A stretch of DNA of 64,000 bases from Candidatus Rokuibacteriota bacterium (GTDB taxonomy: Bacteria; Methylomirabilota; Methylomirabilia; Rokubacteriales; CSP1-6), in contig QHSU01000090.1 in assembly GCA_003220535.1 (NCBI GenBank), forward strand, positions 29,327 to 93,326, given 5' to 3'. The translations under genes were made by a program, and so were the position numbers. The notes under the pieces were generated by a model. The model saw only the letters and a list, made by a program, of their open reading frames with translations. It did not search any database and was not told where the DNA came from. Below, piece by piece: positions 18,120 through 26,073 of the stretch. The first letter of the stretch is position 1. Every line of letters begins with the position of its first letter.

Positions 18120-19234
18120 AGCCGTTGTCGATCCTGCACCTGGCCGCGAACCGCTGGTGGACGGGCAGCGCCGATCCGATCATCCATCTCGTGTCCGGGC
18201 TCCGCGCCCGAGGCCACCGCGTCCTGCTCGGGCTCATTCCCGGGGATCGATTCGAGACCAAGGCGAAGGAGGCCGGGCTCGATCTGGTCGAGGGGCTGCG
18301 CATGGACGGCCGCCTCGGGCCGCGGGCGCTCGCGCGTGACGTGCTGAGACTCCGCGCGCTCATCCGCGACGAGGGGGTAGAGCTGGTGCACACGCATCAT
18401 TCGCACGATCACTGGCTCGCCGTGCTCACCCGGCCGAAGCGGGCCCAGGGTGGCCGCCCGCCCGTGGTGAGAACCTTCCACAACTGGCGCGCGGTCAAGC
18501 GCGACCGGCTCGCCTCGACGCTCTACCGCCGCACCGCGGCGGTGTTCGCGGTCTCCCGACCGATCGAGTCGCGGTGCCGCGATGTGGGCATCCCGCCGGA
18601 GCGCGTCTTCTGGATCCCGGGCGCCGTCGACCTGACGCGGTTCACGGCCGACGCGGACCCGACACCGATCCGCACGGAGTTCAAGCTCGGCGACGCGCCG
18701 GTCGTCGTCTCGGTCGCGCGCCTGGCGACCAACCGCGGTCACGAGCTCTTGCTCTCGGGCTTCCGCCTCCTCGTCCGTCGGCTGCCGCGCGCGCGCCTCT
18801 TGCTGGTCGGCAAGGGAGAAACGCGGTCACGACTCGAAAAGCTGGTCGCCGACCTCGAGCTCGGGAGCCACGTGGTCTTCACGGGCTATCGCGACGCCGA
18901 CCTCCCGTCGGTCCTCGCCGCGGCGGACTGCTTCGCCCTCATGGCCGCGGGCTCGGACGAGTCGTGTCGGGCCGCGCTCGAGGCGATGGCCGCGGGGCGC
19001 CCGGTCATCGCTCGCCGGGTCGGCGCACTTCCCGAGACGGTGATGCACGGGGAGACGGGGATCCTGATCGACGACGACCAGGCGGAGAGCGTCGCCCGCG
19101 CGCTCGAGACCATCCTCGAAGATCCGGCACGACGCCGGGCCATGGGACGCGCGGGGCGCGCGACCGCGGAAGAGCGCTTCGGCGCCGAGCGCTCGGTCGA
19201 GACGGTCGAGCGCGTCTATCAGGACCTCCGGTGA
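18116..19234 (+). CDS. glycosyltransferase family 4 (first of a tandem)
   Basis: The 372-residue GT-B glycosyltransferase has an N-terminal acceptor domain with ILHLAANRWW and VHTHHSHDHWLA, and a C-terminal donor domain with SVARLATNRGHELLL, LLLVGKGE and MAAGSDESCRAALEAMAAGRPVI cut across its nucleotide-sugar site. The usual E-X7-E pair is D-X7-E here (SDE...ALE). It probably extends the LPS core or an oligosaccharide; donor and acceptor are unknown. It starts with GTG in the waaF stop and ends in a GTGA overlap with a paralogous gene. Confidence 0.88.
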   Translation: MKPLSILHLAANRWWTGSADPIIHLVSGLRARGHRVLLGLIPGDRFETKAKEAGLDLVEGLRMDGRLGPRALARDVLRLRALIRDEGVELVHTHHSHDHWLAVLTRPKRAQGGRPPVVRTFHNWRAVKRDRLASTLYRRTAAVFAVSRPIESRCRDVGIPPERVFWIPGAVDLTRFTADADPTPIRTEFKLGDAPVVVSVARLATNRGHELLLSGFRLLVRRLPRARLLLVGKGETRSRLEKLVADLELGSHVVFTGYRDADLPSVLAAADCFALMAAGSDESCRAALEAMAAGRPVIARRVGALPETVMHGETGILIDDDQAESVARALETILEDPARRRAMGRAGRATAEERFGAERSVETVERVYQDLR

Positions 19235-20355
19235 GAATCCTCCAGCTGATGTCCTGCCGCGGATGGTCGTCCGACGCCTACTGGGCGGCGCGGATGACGC
19301 GCGAGCTCGAGCGGCGCGGTCACGTGGTGACGCTCGGCTGCCGCGCCGGGACGGAGACGCGGGTGATCGATCGCGCACGCCGGGAAGGGGTGCAGCGGGT
19401 GACCACGCTCGTGCTCGCGAGCGGCGCCCGGCCGGTGGTGGACGGCCGTGACCTGCGGCGCCTTCGCGCCCTGATGGCGGACGTCGACGTGGTGCACGTG
19501 CATCGCGGCAAGGAGCACTGGCTCGCCGCGCTCGGGAATCGCCTGATCCCCACGCCGCGACCTATCGTGAGGACGCGGCACATCGCTCAAGCCGTCCGAC
19601 CCCACGCCGCCAATCGCTGGCTCTACCGCCGCGCGACGGCATTCGTCGTGACGGTCACCGAGGCCATCCGGCGACAGTACGTCGCGTCGGGGCTCGTCGA
19701 CGCGGACCGCGTCGCCGCGCTGCCCGGCGGCGCCGACACGGAACGCTACCGTCCCTTGGTGCGTGATCCTCAGGTGTACGGGCGGCTCGGGGGACGCTCC
19801 GACCGCCCGCTGGTCGGCATGATCGCGGGGCTTCGAGTCATGAAGGGACACGAGGTCGTGATCGAGGCGGCGGCTCGGCTCGGCGCGCGCGATGTGCGGC
19901 CGCACTTCGTCTTCGTCGGACGCGGGGCGCTCGAGCCGGCGGTTCGCGACGCGATCGATCGCGCCGGGCTCGCGCAGCAGTTCAGCATCGCCGGCTTCGT
20001 CGAGGACCTCCCGGCGGCTCTCGCCGCCCTCGACGTCGCGCTCTACGTGCCGCTCGAGTCAGACGGCATGTCGCGCGTGATCTTCGAGTATCTGGCGGCC
20101 GGGCGGCCGCTGATCGCGTCGCGGGTGGGCGTCGTGCCCGAGGTGCTGACCGACGGCGAGCACGCGGCGCTGGTGCCGGCCGGTGACGCCGGGATCCTCG
20201 CCGAGGTCCTGGCGCGGCTCGTGGGAGACCCGGCCGCGGGCGCGCGGCTCGGCGAGGCCGGGCGGCGGCTCGTCGCGCAGCGGTACTCGGGGGCTCAGGT
20301 CGCGGCCGCGCTCGAGGGCCTGTACGCGCGCCTCGTCGCCGCCGGGGCTGCGTGA
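19231..20355 (+). CDS. glycosyltransferase family 4 (second of a tandem)
   Basis: The 374-residue GT-B enzyme resembles the preceding protein in layout: ILQLMSCRGWSSDA at the N-terminus, VVHVHRGKEHWLAAL near residue 90, GMIAGLRVMKGHEVVIEAA near 196 and SDGMSRVIFEYLAAGRP near 275. The similarity in order of motifs, including the same D-X7-E variant and the W-rich opening, suggests a tandem duplication that then diverged. It starts with GTG inside the previous stop and shares a GTGA junction with the next gene. The sugar donor cannot be inferred. Confidence 0.87.
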   Translation: MRILQLMSCRGWSSDAYWAARMTRELERRGHVVTLGCRAGTETRVIDRARREGVQRVTTLVLASGARPVVDGRDLRRLRALMADVDVVHVHRGKEHWLAALGNRLIPTPRPIVRTRHIAQAVRPHAANRWLYRRATAFVVTVTEAIRRQYVASGLVDADRVAALPGGADTERYRPLVRDPQVYGRLGGRSDRPLVGMIAGLRVMKGHEVVIEAAARLGARDVRPHFVFVGRGALEPAVRDAIDRAGLAQQFSIAGFVEDLPAALAALDVALYVPLESDGMSRVIFEYLAAGRPLIASRVGVVPEVLTDGEHAALVPAGDAGILAEVLARLVGDPAAGARLGEAGRRLVAQRYSGAQVAAALEGLYARLVAAGAA

Positions 20356-21482
20356 AGATCTCCATCCTGGCCGCTGACCTGTCGGACAACGCGACGGGTC
20401 GTGCGGACCTGCTCGCCCGCCTTCTCTCGCCTCGCTACGAGGTCGACGTGATCGGACCCCGCTTCGCAGAGGGCGTCTGGGCGCCGGCGAGAGACGGGCC
20501 GGTCCTCCACCGCAGCGTGAGAGCCGGGCGCTACCCCGGGTTCGTACGACGGGTGCCCGAGCTGCTCGAGCTCGTCGACGGCGAGATCCTGGTTGCGTCC
20601 AAGGCGCGGCCGACGAGCTTCGGCCTGGCCCTGCTCGCGCGGGCCCGCCGGCCGCGGCCGCTCGTGCTCGACATCGACGATTGGGAGGTCGGCTTCTTCT
20701 ATCGGTCGGGCGCTTGGGGTCGAGTCGGTCGCGCCCTCAACCTCGCCAATCCGAATGGGCTCCCGTGGACGTGGCTCGTGGAGCGGCTCGTGCGGCGCGC
20801 GGACGCCGTCACGGTGGCCTCGCGCTTTCTCGAGCGCCGCTTCGGCGGGACGCTCCTGCCCCACGTCCGCGATACCGAGGCCTGGGATCCCGCGCGCTTC
20901 GATCGCACCGACGTGCGCGCTCGGCTGCGCGTGGGCGCCAGCAAGGTCGTCATGTTTCTCGGAACTCCCCGGGGCCACAAGGGCGTCGACGATCTGGTCA
21001 ATGCGGTCGGCTCGCTGGGTCCTGGAGTCGTCCTGGCGCTCGTCGGCGTCGATCCGGCGCGCGGGGGTGCGCCGCGCTGGTCCGAGCGCTCGCACGTGCG
21101 GGTCATCGGCGAGATCCCGTTCGACGACGTGCCGCGCTATCTCGTCGCCGCCGACGTCGTCGCCGTGCCCCAGCGGGACACCACCGACACCGTCGGGCAG
21201 GTGCCGGCAAAGCTCTTCGATGCGATGGCGCTCGCCCGTCCCATCGTCTCGACGGCCGTCTCGATGATCCCCGAGATCCTGGACGGCTGCGGCCTCGTAG
21301 TCGCGCCCGGCGACGTGCCCGCGCTCACCAGCGCGATCAAGCGACTCCTGGACGACGCCGACGAAGCCGCGGCGCTCGGTCGGCGCGCGCGCCAGCGTTG
21401 CGAGGCCCACTACAGCTTCCGCGTCGCCCGCACGGCGTTGTTCCCTCTCATCGAGAAGTTGGCCCCAAGACCACGCGCGTGA
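20352..21482 (+). CDS. glycosyltransferase family 4, divergent
   Basis: The 376-residue GT-B protein has an N-terminal half with ISILAADLSDNATGRADLLA and a DIDDWEVGFF segment near residue 106, and a C-terminal GT4 domain with VVMFLGTPRGHKGVDDLV, VRVIGEIPFDDVPRYL and KLFDAMALARPIV. The usual E-X7-E is replaced by a D/K-containing loop, so donor handling may differ. It starts with GTG in the upstream stop. The gene is followed by the 45-bp tandem repeat array rather than by another overlap. Confidence 0.84.
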   Translation: MKISILAADLSDNATGRADLLARLLSPRYEVDVIGPRFAEGVWAPARDGPVLHRSVRAGRYPGFVRRVPELLELVDGEILVASKARPTSFGLALLARARRPRPLVLDIDDWEVGFFYRSGAWGRVGRALNLANPNGLPWTWLVERLVRRADAVTVASRFLERRFGGTLLPHVRDTEAWDPARFDRTDVRARLRVGASKVVMFLGTPRGHKGVDDLVNAVGSLGPGVVLALVGVDPARGGAPRWSERSHVRVIGEIPFDDVPRYLVAADVVAVPQRDTTDTVGQVPAKLFDAMALARPIVSTAVSMIPEILDGCGLVVAPGDVPALTSAIKRLLDDADEAAALGRRARQRCEAHYSFRVARTALFPLIEKLAPRPRA

Positions 21483-21490
21483 GAACGGGC

Positions 21491-21697
21491 ATGTCAGCGC
21501 CACGTTCTTCTCGGACGCCCCGGAACAGATCGGGCGAATCGGCGCCACGTTCTTCTCGAACGTCCTGGATCAGATCGGGCGAATCGGCGCCACGTTCCTC
21601 TCGGACGCCCAGGAACAGATCGGGCGTGTCGGAGCCACTCGCTTCGTTTTCAGGCCACCCTCGGTCCAAGCCGGCCTCAAGGCATCCGTTCCAATGA
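21491..21697 (+). CDS. candidate 68-residue repetitive basic peptide
   Basis: An ATG at 21491, nine bases after the preceding glycosyltransferase stop, opens a frame of 68 codons made of three copies of a 15-residue unit (SAPRSSRTPRNRSGE with two variants) plus a tail. Its stop overlaps the next gene's start as ATGA, like the true junctions around it. There is no clear ribosome site and the Ser/Arg/Pro composition is also what a GC-rich non-coding repeat would give. The frame on the other strand is open too. I rank it as possible, not likely. Confidence 0.25.
   Translation: MSAPRSSRTPRNRSGESAPRSSRTSWIRSGESAPRSSRTPRNRSGVSEPLASFSGHPRSKPASRHPFQ
21494..21628 (+). repeat. 45-bp tandem repeat, three copies
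   Basis: Three head-to-tail 45-bp units lie at 21494-21538, 21539-21583 and 21584-21628, followed by a partial start of a fourth. Units begin TCRGCGCCACGTTC and end CAGATCGGGC; the copies differ at only a few positions. The period is a multiple of three, so no reading frame is broken. The array fills most of the gap between two glycosyltransferase genes, where neighbouring genes otherwise overlap by four bases. There are no spacers, so this is not a CRISPR array. Confidence 0.9.
21651..21695 (+). repeat. dispersed 45-bp element, copy A
   Basis: This stretch starts CAGGCCACCCTCGGTCCAAG and runs into the start codon of the next glycosyltransferase. It aligns without gaps, by eye, to 41937-41981 at 36 of 45 positions. 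Both copies lie immediately before a start codon or gene junction. It could be a small mobile intergenic repeat or a shared regulatory or translation-related element. Confidence 0.6.
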
Positions 21698-22761
21698 AAC
21701 TTCTGATCATCGCGCGACCGTTCGCCTTTCACGGAGGGATCGAGCGAGCGACCGCGGGCCTCGTCGCGGCCCTCGTCGCGCACGGGTATGATGTCCACCT
21801 CCTGAGCCCGCGCGGTCAGGCCCCCGTGCCGGGAGTGACGCTTCACACCCTGTCGTTACCGCCGCTGCCGTCGGCGGCGCGCGTTCTGGCGCTCGCCATG
21901 AAAGCCCGGCTGGCGGTCGCGCGTGGCAGCTGGGACGTGGTCCAGAGCCACGAGCGTACGCTTCGCCAGGACGTGTATCGCGCCGGCGAAGGATGTCATC
22001 GGGGGTATCTGGCGAGCGAAGAACGGCCGCGCGCCCGTGGCCTCTACCACCGGATCGTCCTGGCGCTCGAGCGTCGCGTGTTCGCGTGCACGCCCCACGT
22101 CGTCGCCATCGCCGAAGCCGGACGGCGCGAAATCGAGGCCCTCTACGGTGTGCCGCCCGGGCGCCTGGCGGTCGTGTACAACGGAGTCGATCTCGAGCGC
22201 TTTCATCCGCAGAACCGCGCGAGGGATCGCGACATCGCGCGGGCGGAGGCCAGTCTACCCCCGCGCGCGTTCACGATCCTCTTCGTCGGCGTCGCGGCGC
22301 TCGGCGATCGCGCGAGCCGCTTCGTCGTCCTCGGTAAGGGCGACGCACGATCATACCGGTCCGCGGCGGCGCGGCTCGGGGTCGATGAGCGGATCGCCTG
22401 GCTCGGAGCCCGGGCCGATCCCGAGCGCTGGTACGCCGCCGCCGACATCGTCGTGCTGCCGAGCCGGTACGAGCCATTCGGCAACGTTCACCTGGAGGCC
22501 CTCGCCGCGGGACTTCCGGTCGTCGCAAGCGCGCGGGCCGGCGGCGCCGAGGTGATCGCTGATGGGATCAACGGGGCGATCGTGGACCCTACGGACGCCG
22601 GGGCGATCACGGCGGCGCTGGAGCGCCTCCGCGAACGTCCGTGGGGCGATCTCACGGCAGCCGCGCGCCGGTCCGCCGAGCCCTTCACCTATGCCGCGCA
22701 GGTCCGGGCCTTCGCTAGAATCTATGGCCGCTGCACGCGCGCAACGTGCGATTTTACTTGA
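21694..22761 (+). CDS. WaaG-like glycosyltransferase family 4, internal deletion
   Basis: The 355-residue protein opens MKLLIIARPFAFHGGIERA and has QSHERTLRQDVYRAGEGCHR near residue 88, as in WaaG heptosyl-I glucosyltransferases. It also has VYNGVDLERFHP and the donor motif EPFGNVHLEALAAGLPVV (intact E-X7-E). In the donor domain the strand ILFVG is followed directly by VAALGDRASRFVVLGKGD. WaaG proteins normally have about 15-20 more residues here (the SGFxRKGL helix), which carry residues that contact the donor phosphate. The reading frame is kept, so this looks like an in-frame deletion; activity is uncertain. The length is correspondingly short. Confidence 0.82.
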   Translation: MKLLIIARPFAFHGGIERATAGLVAALVAHGYDVHLLSPRGQAPVPGVTLHTLSLPPLPSAARVLALAMKARLAVARGSWDVVQSHERTLRQDVYRAGEGCHRGYLASEERPRARGLYHRIVLALERRVFACTPHVVAIAEAGRREIEALYGVPPGRLAVVYNGVDLERFHPQNRARDRDIARAEASLPPRAFTILFVGVAALGDRASRFVVLGKGDARSYRSAAARLGVDERIAWLGARADPERWYAAADIVVLPSRYEPFGNVHLEALAAGLPVVASARAGGAEVIADGINGAIVDPTDAGAITAALERLRERPWGDLTAAARRSAEPFTYAAQVRAFARIYGRCTRATCDFT

Positions 22762-22786
22762 GGAATCGGCCCTCGAGGCTTACACT
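22758..22786 (+). promoter_or_regulatory. candidate leaderless promoter for gmhB
   Basis: TTGAGG at 22758-22763 and TACACT at 22781-22786 are separated by 17 bases, a standard housekeeping sigma-factor layout. The GTG chosen as gmhB start is only six bases after the -10 box, so a transcript from this promoter would begin at or next to the start codon. That would be a leaderless mRNA. The -35 overlaps the stop of the upstream gene. Confidence 0.5.
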
Positions 22787-22792
22787 GCCGAC

Positions 22793-23371
22793 GTGGCTCC
22801 CAGGCCCGCGGTCTTCATGGATCGTGACGGGACGCTCACCGAGGAAGTGGGGTACGTCAACCATCCCAGGCGACTTCGCATCCTGCCGCGGTCGGCCGAG
22901 GCCATCCGCCGTCTCAACGAAGTCGGGATTGCGGCCGTGGTCGTGACAAATCAGGCCGGGATCGCGCGCGGCTACTTCTCGCACGAGGTGCTCGCGGCCG
23001 CGAACGCAGCGCTCGTGTCGCAACTCAAGGACGAGGGCGCATCCCTGGACGGGATCTACGTGTGTCCCCACCATCCGACCGAAGGCGAGGCGCCCTACCG
23101 GATGGTGTGCGATTGCCGCAAGCCCAAGCCCGGTCTCCTGCTTCGTGCGGCCTCGGAGCTCGGCCTCGACCTCGGGCTCTCGACGCTGGTCGGCGACAAG
23201 GCCTCCGACCTCGCCGCGGCTCGCGCCGTCGGTGCCCGGTCCGTGCTCGTCCTCACCGGGTACGGTCTGGGCGAGTGGGAATATCGGCGAGACACGTTTC
23301 CGCCGCCCGACCATGTCGCGGAGGACCTGCTCGGCGCGGTCGGTTGGGTGATCAAGGCCCGGCGCTCGTGA
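22793..23371 (+). CDS. gmhB: D-glycero-beta-D-manno-heptose 1,7-bisphosphate 7-phosphatase
   Basis: GmhB removes the 7-phosphate during ADP-heptose synthesis. The 192-residue HAD-superfamily protein has motif I AVFMDRDGTLTEE near residues 6-18, VVTNQAGIARGYF near 52, the zinc-binding cysteine/histidine cluster CPHHP...CDCRKP near 87-107 and the motif IV GDKASDLAAA near 131. The GTG at 22793 gives the expected length; an upstream in-frame ATG at 22724 would lie inside the preceding gene and add unrelated residues. It overlaps the heptose kinase gene by four bases. Together with hldE1 and hldE2 it makes ADP-heptose for WaaC and WaaF. Confidence 0.93.
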   Translation: MAPRPAVFMDRDGTLTEEVGYVNHPRRLRILPRSAEAIRRLNEVGIAAVVVTNQAGIARGYFSHEVLAAANAALVSQLKDEGASLDGIYVCPHHPTEGEAPYRMVCDCRKPKPGLLLRAASELGLDLGLSTLVGDKASDLAAARAVGARSVLVLTGYGLGEWEYRRDTFPPPDHVAEDLLGAVGWVIKARRS

Positions 23372-24369
23372 GCGAGACCGTCCGTGGGCTGCGCGCGACG
23401 ATCGACGGCTTCGGCCGACGGACCGTCGCCGTCATCGGTGACCTGATCACGGACGAATACCTCTTCGGCAAGCCCGCCCGGATCTCCCGGGAGGCGCCGG
23501 TGCTCATCCTGCGCTTCTCCGAGCGCGAAGCGCTGCTCGGCGGCGCGGCGAATGCGGCGAACAACGTCCACACGCTCGGCGCCCGGGTGGTGCCGATCGG
23601 CGTGATCGGACGGGACGCGGCCGGCGAGGAGCTCCTGGCGCTTTTCCACGCGGCGGGAATTCCCACCGACGGCGTCGTCACCGAGAACGGGCGGACGACG
23701 CCGGTGAAGACGCGCATTATGGCGGGCGGCTACCAGGCGACGCGCCAGCAGGTCGTGCGCCTGGATCGCGAGCCGGCAGGGGAGCCGCAGCCCACTACCG
23801 AGGAGGCGCTGCTCGAGCGGCTCACCGCGCTCGCCGCGCGCGTCGACGCGATCGTGGTCTCCGACTACGGCTACGGCACCGTCACGCCGCGGATCTTCGA
23901 GCATGTCAAGACGATCGCGCGACGGGCCAATGCGATCGTCAGCGTGGACAGCCGCTATCAGCTTCCCCGGTTCACCGGCATCGCGGCGGCCACGCCCAAC
24001 GAGGCCGAGTTGGAGCAGCTCACCGGCGTGCCCACTGACGACGAGCGAACGGTCGAGAAGGCCGGGCGTCAGCTGCTCGAGCGGCTAGACGCGCGGATGC
24101 TCCTCGTCACGCGGGGCAGCCGGGGGATGGCGCTGCTCGAGCGCGACGGCGCGACGACTTTCATCCCGATCCACGGCACCGACGAGATCGCCGACGTCAC
24201 GGGCGCCGGGGACACGGTGATCAGCACGTTCACCCTGGCGCTGGCGTGCGGGACCTCGCCCTTCGAGGCGGCGTCATTGGCGAACATCGCGGGCGGCGTC
24301 GTCGTGATGAAGCGCGGCACCGCCACGGTTCTGCCCTCGGAGCTCCGGCAGGCGCTCGAGGAATGGTAG
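23368..24369 (+). CDS. hldE1: D-glycero-beta-D-manno-heptose-7-phosphate kinase
   Basis: The 333-residue PfkB-family kinase phosphorylates heptose 7-phosphate at C1. It shows GDLITDEYLFGKPARISREAP near residue 25 (cut here across the substrate site), GGAANAANNVHTLGA near 56, SDYGYGTVT near 166 and the PfkB active-site motif DVTGAGDTVISTF near 275, whose Asp is the catalytic base. In enterics this domain is fused to the adenylyltransferase; here the two are separate genes split by a repeat array. The start is GTG in the gmhB stop. The last codons fall inside the first repeat unit. Confidence 0.93.
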   Translation: MSETVRGLRATIDGFGRRTVAVIGDLITDEYLFGKPARISREAPVLILRFSEREALLGGAANAANNVHTLGARVVPIGVIGRDAAGEELLALFHAAGIPTDGVVTENGRTTPVKTRIMAGGYQATRQQVVRLDREPAGEPQPTTEEALLERLTALAARVDAIVVSDYGYGTVTPRIFEHVKTIARRANAIVSVDSRYQLPRFTGIAAATPNEAELEQLTGVPTDDERTVEKAGRQLLERLDARMLLVTRGSRGMALLERDGATTFIPIHGTDEIADVTGAGDTVISTFTLALACGTSPFEAASLANIAGGVVVMKRGTATVLPSELRQALEEW

Positions 24370-24560
24370 GGCGAGCCGCAGCACGTCGCGGGGCTGGGGC
24401 CCCGCCGTGCGAGGCGAGCGAAAGAGAGATGGTAGGGCGAGCCGCAGCACGTCGCGGGGCTGGGGCCCCGCCGTGCGAGGCGAGCGAAAGAGAGATGGTA
24501 GGGCGAGCCGCAGCACGTCGCGGGGCTGGGGCCCCGCCGTGCGAGGTGAGCGAAAGATAG
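24363..24560 (+). repeat. 66-bp tandem repeat, three copies, hairpin-forming
   Basis: Three 66-bp units occupy 24363-24428, 24429-24494 and 24495-24560. Each begins ATGGTAGGGCGAGCCGCAG and contains a GC-rich imperfect hairpin (GCACG-TC-GCGGGGC pairing with GCCCCGC-CGTGC around a short loop). The first two copies are identical by eye; the third has two changes near its end. The first unit starts within the hldE1 stop region and the third runs into the hldE2 start. The 20-bp core recurs inverted at 52161-52180, so the unit derives from a dispersed REP-like element. Confidence 0.92.
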
Positions 24561-25027
24561 AAGTGACTCTGGAGGAAGCCGTCGCGCTGGCCGACCGGCT
24601 CCGAGCCGAGCGCAAGCGCATCGTGCTGGCGAATGGCTGCTTCGATCTCCTCCACGTCGGCCACGTCCGCTATCTACGAGCCGCCCGACGGCTCGGCGAC
24701 GTCCTCTTCGTGGGGATCAACTCCGACGCGGCGGTGGCTCGCCTGAAGGGGCGGGGCCGGCCGCTGATGCCGGCCGCCGAGCGGGCCGAGATCTTGCTAT
24801 CGCTCCGAGAGGTCGATCACGTCGTCATATTCGAGGAGGACACCGCGGACCGCCTGATCGCCTCCCTGCGGCCCGACGTGCACGCCAAGGGCACGGACTA
24901 CCTCGCCGGCGCCGTCCCCGAGGAGCCGACGGTGCGGTCGGTCGGCGGTCGGGTCGCCCTCGTCGGCGACCCGAAGGACCACTCCACGCGTGACCTGATC
25001 ACCCGGATCGTCGAGCGGTTTCGATGA
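24539..25027 (+). CDS. hldE2: D-glycero-beta-D-manno-heptose 1-phosphate adenylyltransferase
   Basis: The 162-residue nucleotidyltransferase makes ADP-heptose from heptose 1-phosphate and ATP. It has the RfaE2 motif VLANGCFDLLHVGHVRYL at about residues 25-42 (HXGH site), GINSDAAVARLKG near 57 and a C-terminal DHSTRDLITRI. The frame is open back into the repeat array, so the start is ambiguous: GTG 24539 keeps the KIEVTLEEA segment that homologues have, while GTG 24563 begins at VTLEEA. If 24539 is used, the repeat supplies the start codon. It overlaps waaC by ATGA. Confidence 0.9.
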   Translation: MRGERKIEVTLEEAVALADRLRAERKRIVLANGCFDLLHVGHVRYLRAARRLGDVLFVGINSDAAVARLKGRGRPLMPAAERAEILLSLREVDHVVIFEEDTADRLIASLRPDVHAKGTDYLAGAVPEEPTVRSVGGRVALVGDPKDHSTRDLITRIVERFR

Positions 25028-26073
25028 ACATCGCGCTCGTCAAGCTCTCCTCGATCGGCGACGTCGTGCACGCGCTGCCCGTCGCCGCGGCGCTGCAGGC
25101 CAGCCTGCCCCAGGCCCGCCTGATCTGGGTCGTCGAGCGCCGGGAGGCCGCGGTGCTGCACGGCAACGCTGCGCTGAGCGAGATCGTGCCCGTCGACACG
25201 CGGGGCTGGCGGCGGTCCCGCGGCCCGCTCGCCATCGCGGAGACGACCGGCGCACTGGTCGCGCTCGGGCGCCACCTGCGGGCCGCTCGGTTCGACGTGG
25301 CGATCGACCTCCAGGGGCTGGTCAAGAGCGGCGTGATCACCGCGGCGACGCGGGCGCCGCTTCGGATCGGCTTCGCCGCGGCCCACTGTCGCGAGCGCTT
25401 GAACACGCTGTTCACGAACCGCCGCGTCACGCCGCCGGCGGCAGCCCGCCACATCGTCGACCAGTACCTCTCGCTCATGGAGCCGCTCGGCGTGCGCGCG
25501 CGTACCGTCGAGTTCCCGCTGCCGACCGACGGCGCCGCCGAGGCGCGCGTCGACGTGTTCCTGACGGGCGCGGGCTTCGAGCCGCGCGACCGGCTGGTCG
25601 TCCTCAATCCGGGCGCGGGCCGGCCCGACAAGCGTTGGCCGATCCCGAATTTCCGCAGGCTGGCGCGTCGGCTCGTCGAGGAGACGGGCGCCGCGGTGGT
25701 CGTCATCTGGGGGCCGAACGAGCTCGGGGACGCGCGCTCGATCGTCGAGCCCGGCCCCGCAGGTCGCGCGGCGCTGGCCCCGCCGACGAACCTCGACGAG
25801 CTGCTGGCCATGCTCAGACGAGCGAGCGTCGTCGTGGCCGGCGACACCGGGCCCCTGCACCTGGCGGCGGCGCTGGGCACGCGCTGCGTCGGCCTCTTCG
25901 GCCCGACGTCGGCCGCACGGACCGGGCCGTACGGCCCGGACCACCGGGCGCTCGAGAGCCCCGACGGCGCCATGGCGTCGCTCGACGTCGACCCGGTGTT
26001 CCGCGCGGTCGTGGAGACGCTCGCCGCCGACGAGGCAAGCCCGTCGGTGACCCGCTCCGGGGTCGTCCGATGA
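25024..26073 (+). CDS. waaC: LPS heptosyltransferase I-like (GT9)
   Basis: The 349-residue protein adds the first heptose to Kdo. The opening NIALVKLSSIGDVVHALPVA is typical of WaaC. AIDLQGLVKSGVI lies near residue 97, LNPGAGRPDKRWP near 198 and VVAGDTGPLHLAAALGT near 270 (donor site). It lacks the Cys-rich tail of WaaF, supporting the split of roles between the two GT9 genes. It starts with ATG inside the hldE2 stop and ends in an ATGA overlap with the GT2 gene. Confidence 0.9.
   Translation: MNIALVKLSSIGDVVHALPVAAALQASLPQARLIWVVERREAAVLHGNAALSEIVPVDTRGWRRSRGPLAIAETTGALVALGRHLRAARFDVAIDLQGLVKSGVITAATRAPLRIGFAAAHCRERLNTLFTNRRVTPPAAARHIVDQYLSLMEPLGVRARTVEFPLPTDGAAEARVDVFLTGAGFEPRDRLVVLNPGAGRPDKRWPIPNFRRLARRLVEETGAAVVVIWGPNELGDARSIVEPGPAGRAALAPPTNLDELLAMLRRASVVVAGDTGPLHLAAALGTRCVGLFGPTSAARTGPYGPDHRALESPDGAMASLDVDPVFRAVVETLAADEASPSVTRSGVVR

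Noticed and set aside
21494..24560. CRISPR arrays at the two tandem repeats
   Set aside because: Units are directly adjacent with no unique spacers, and no cas genes are present.
24246..24560. Repeat-encoded + strand frame over the 66-bp array
   Set aside because: It begins inside hldE1 in another frame and exists only because the repeat period is a multiple of three.
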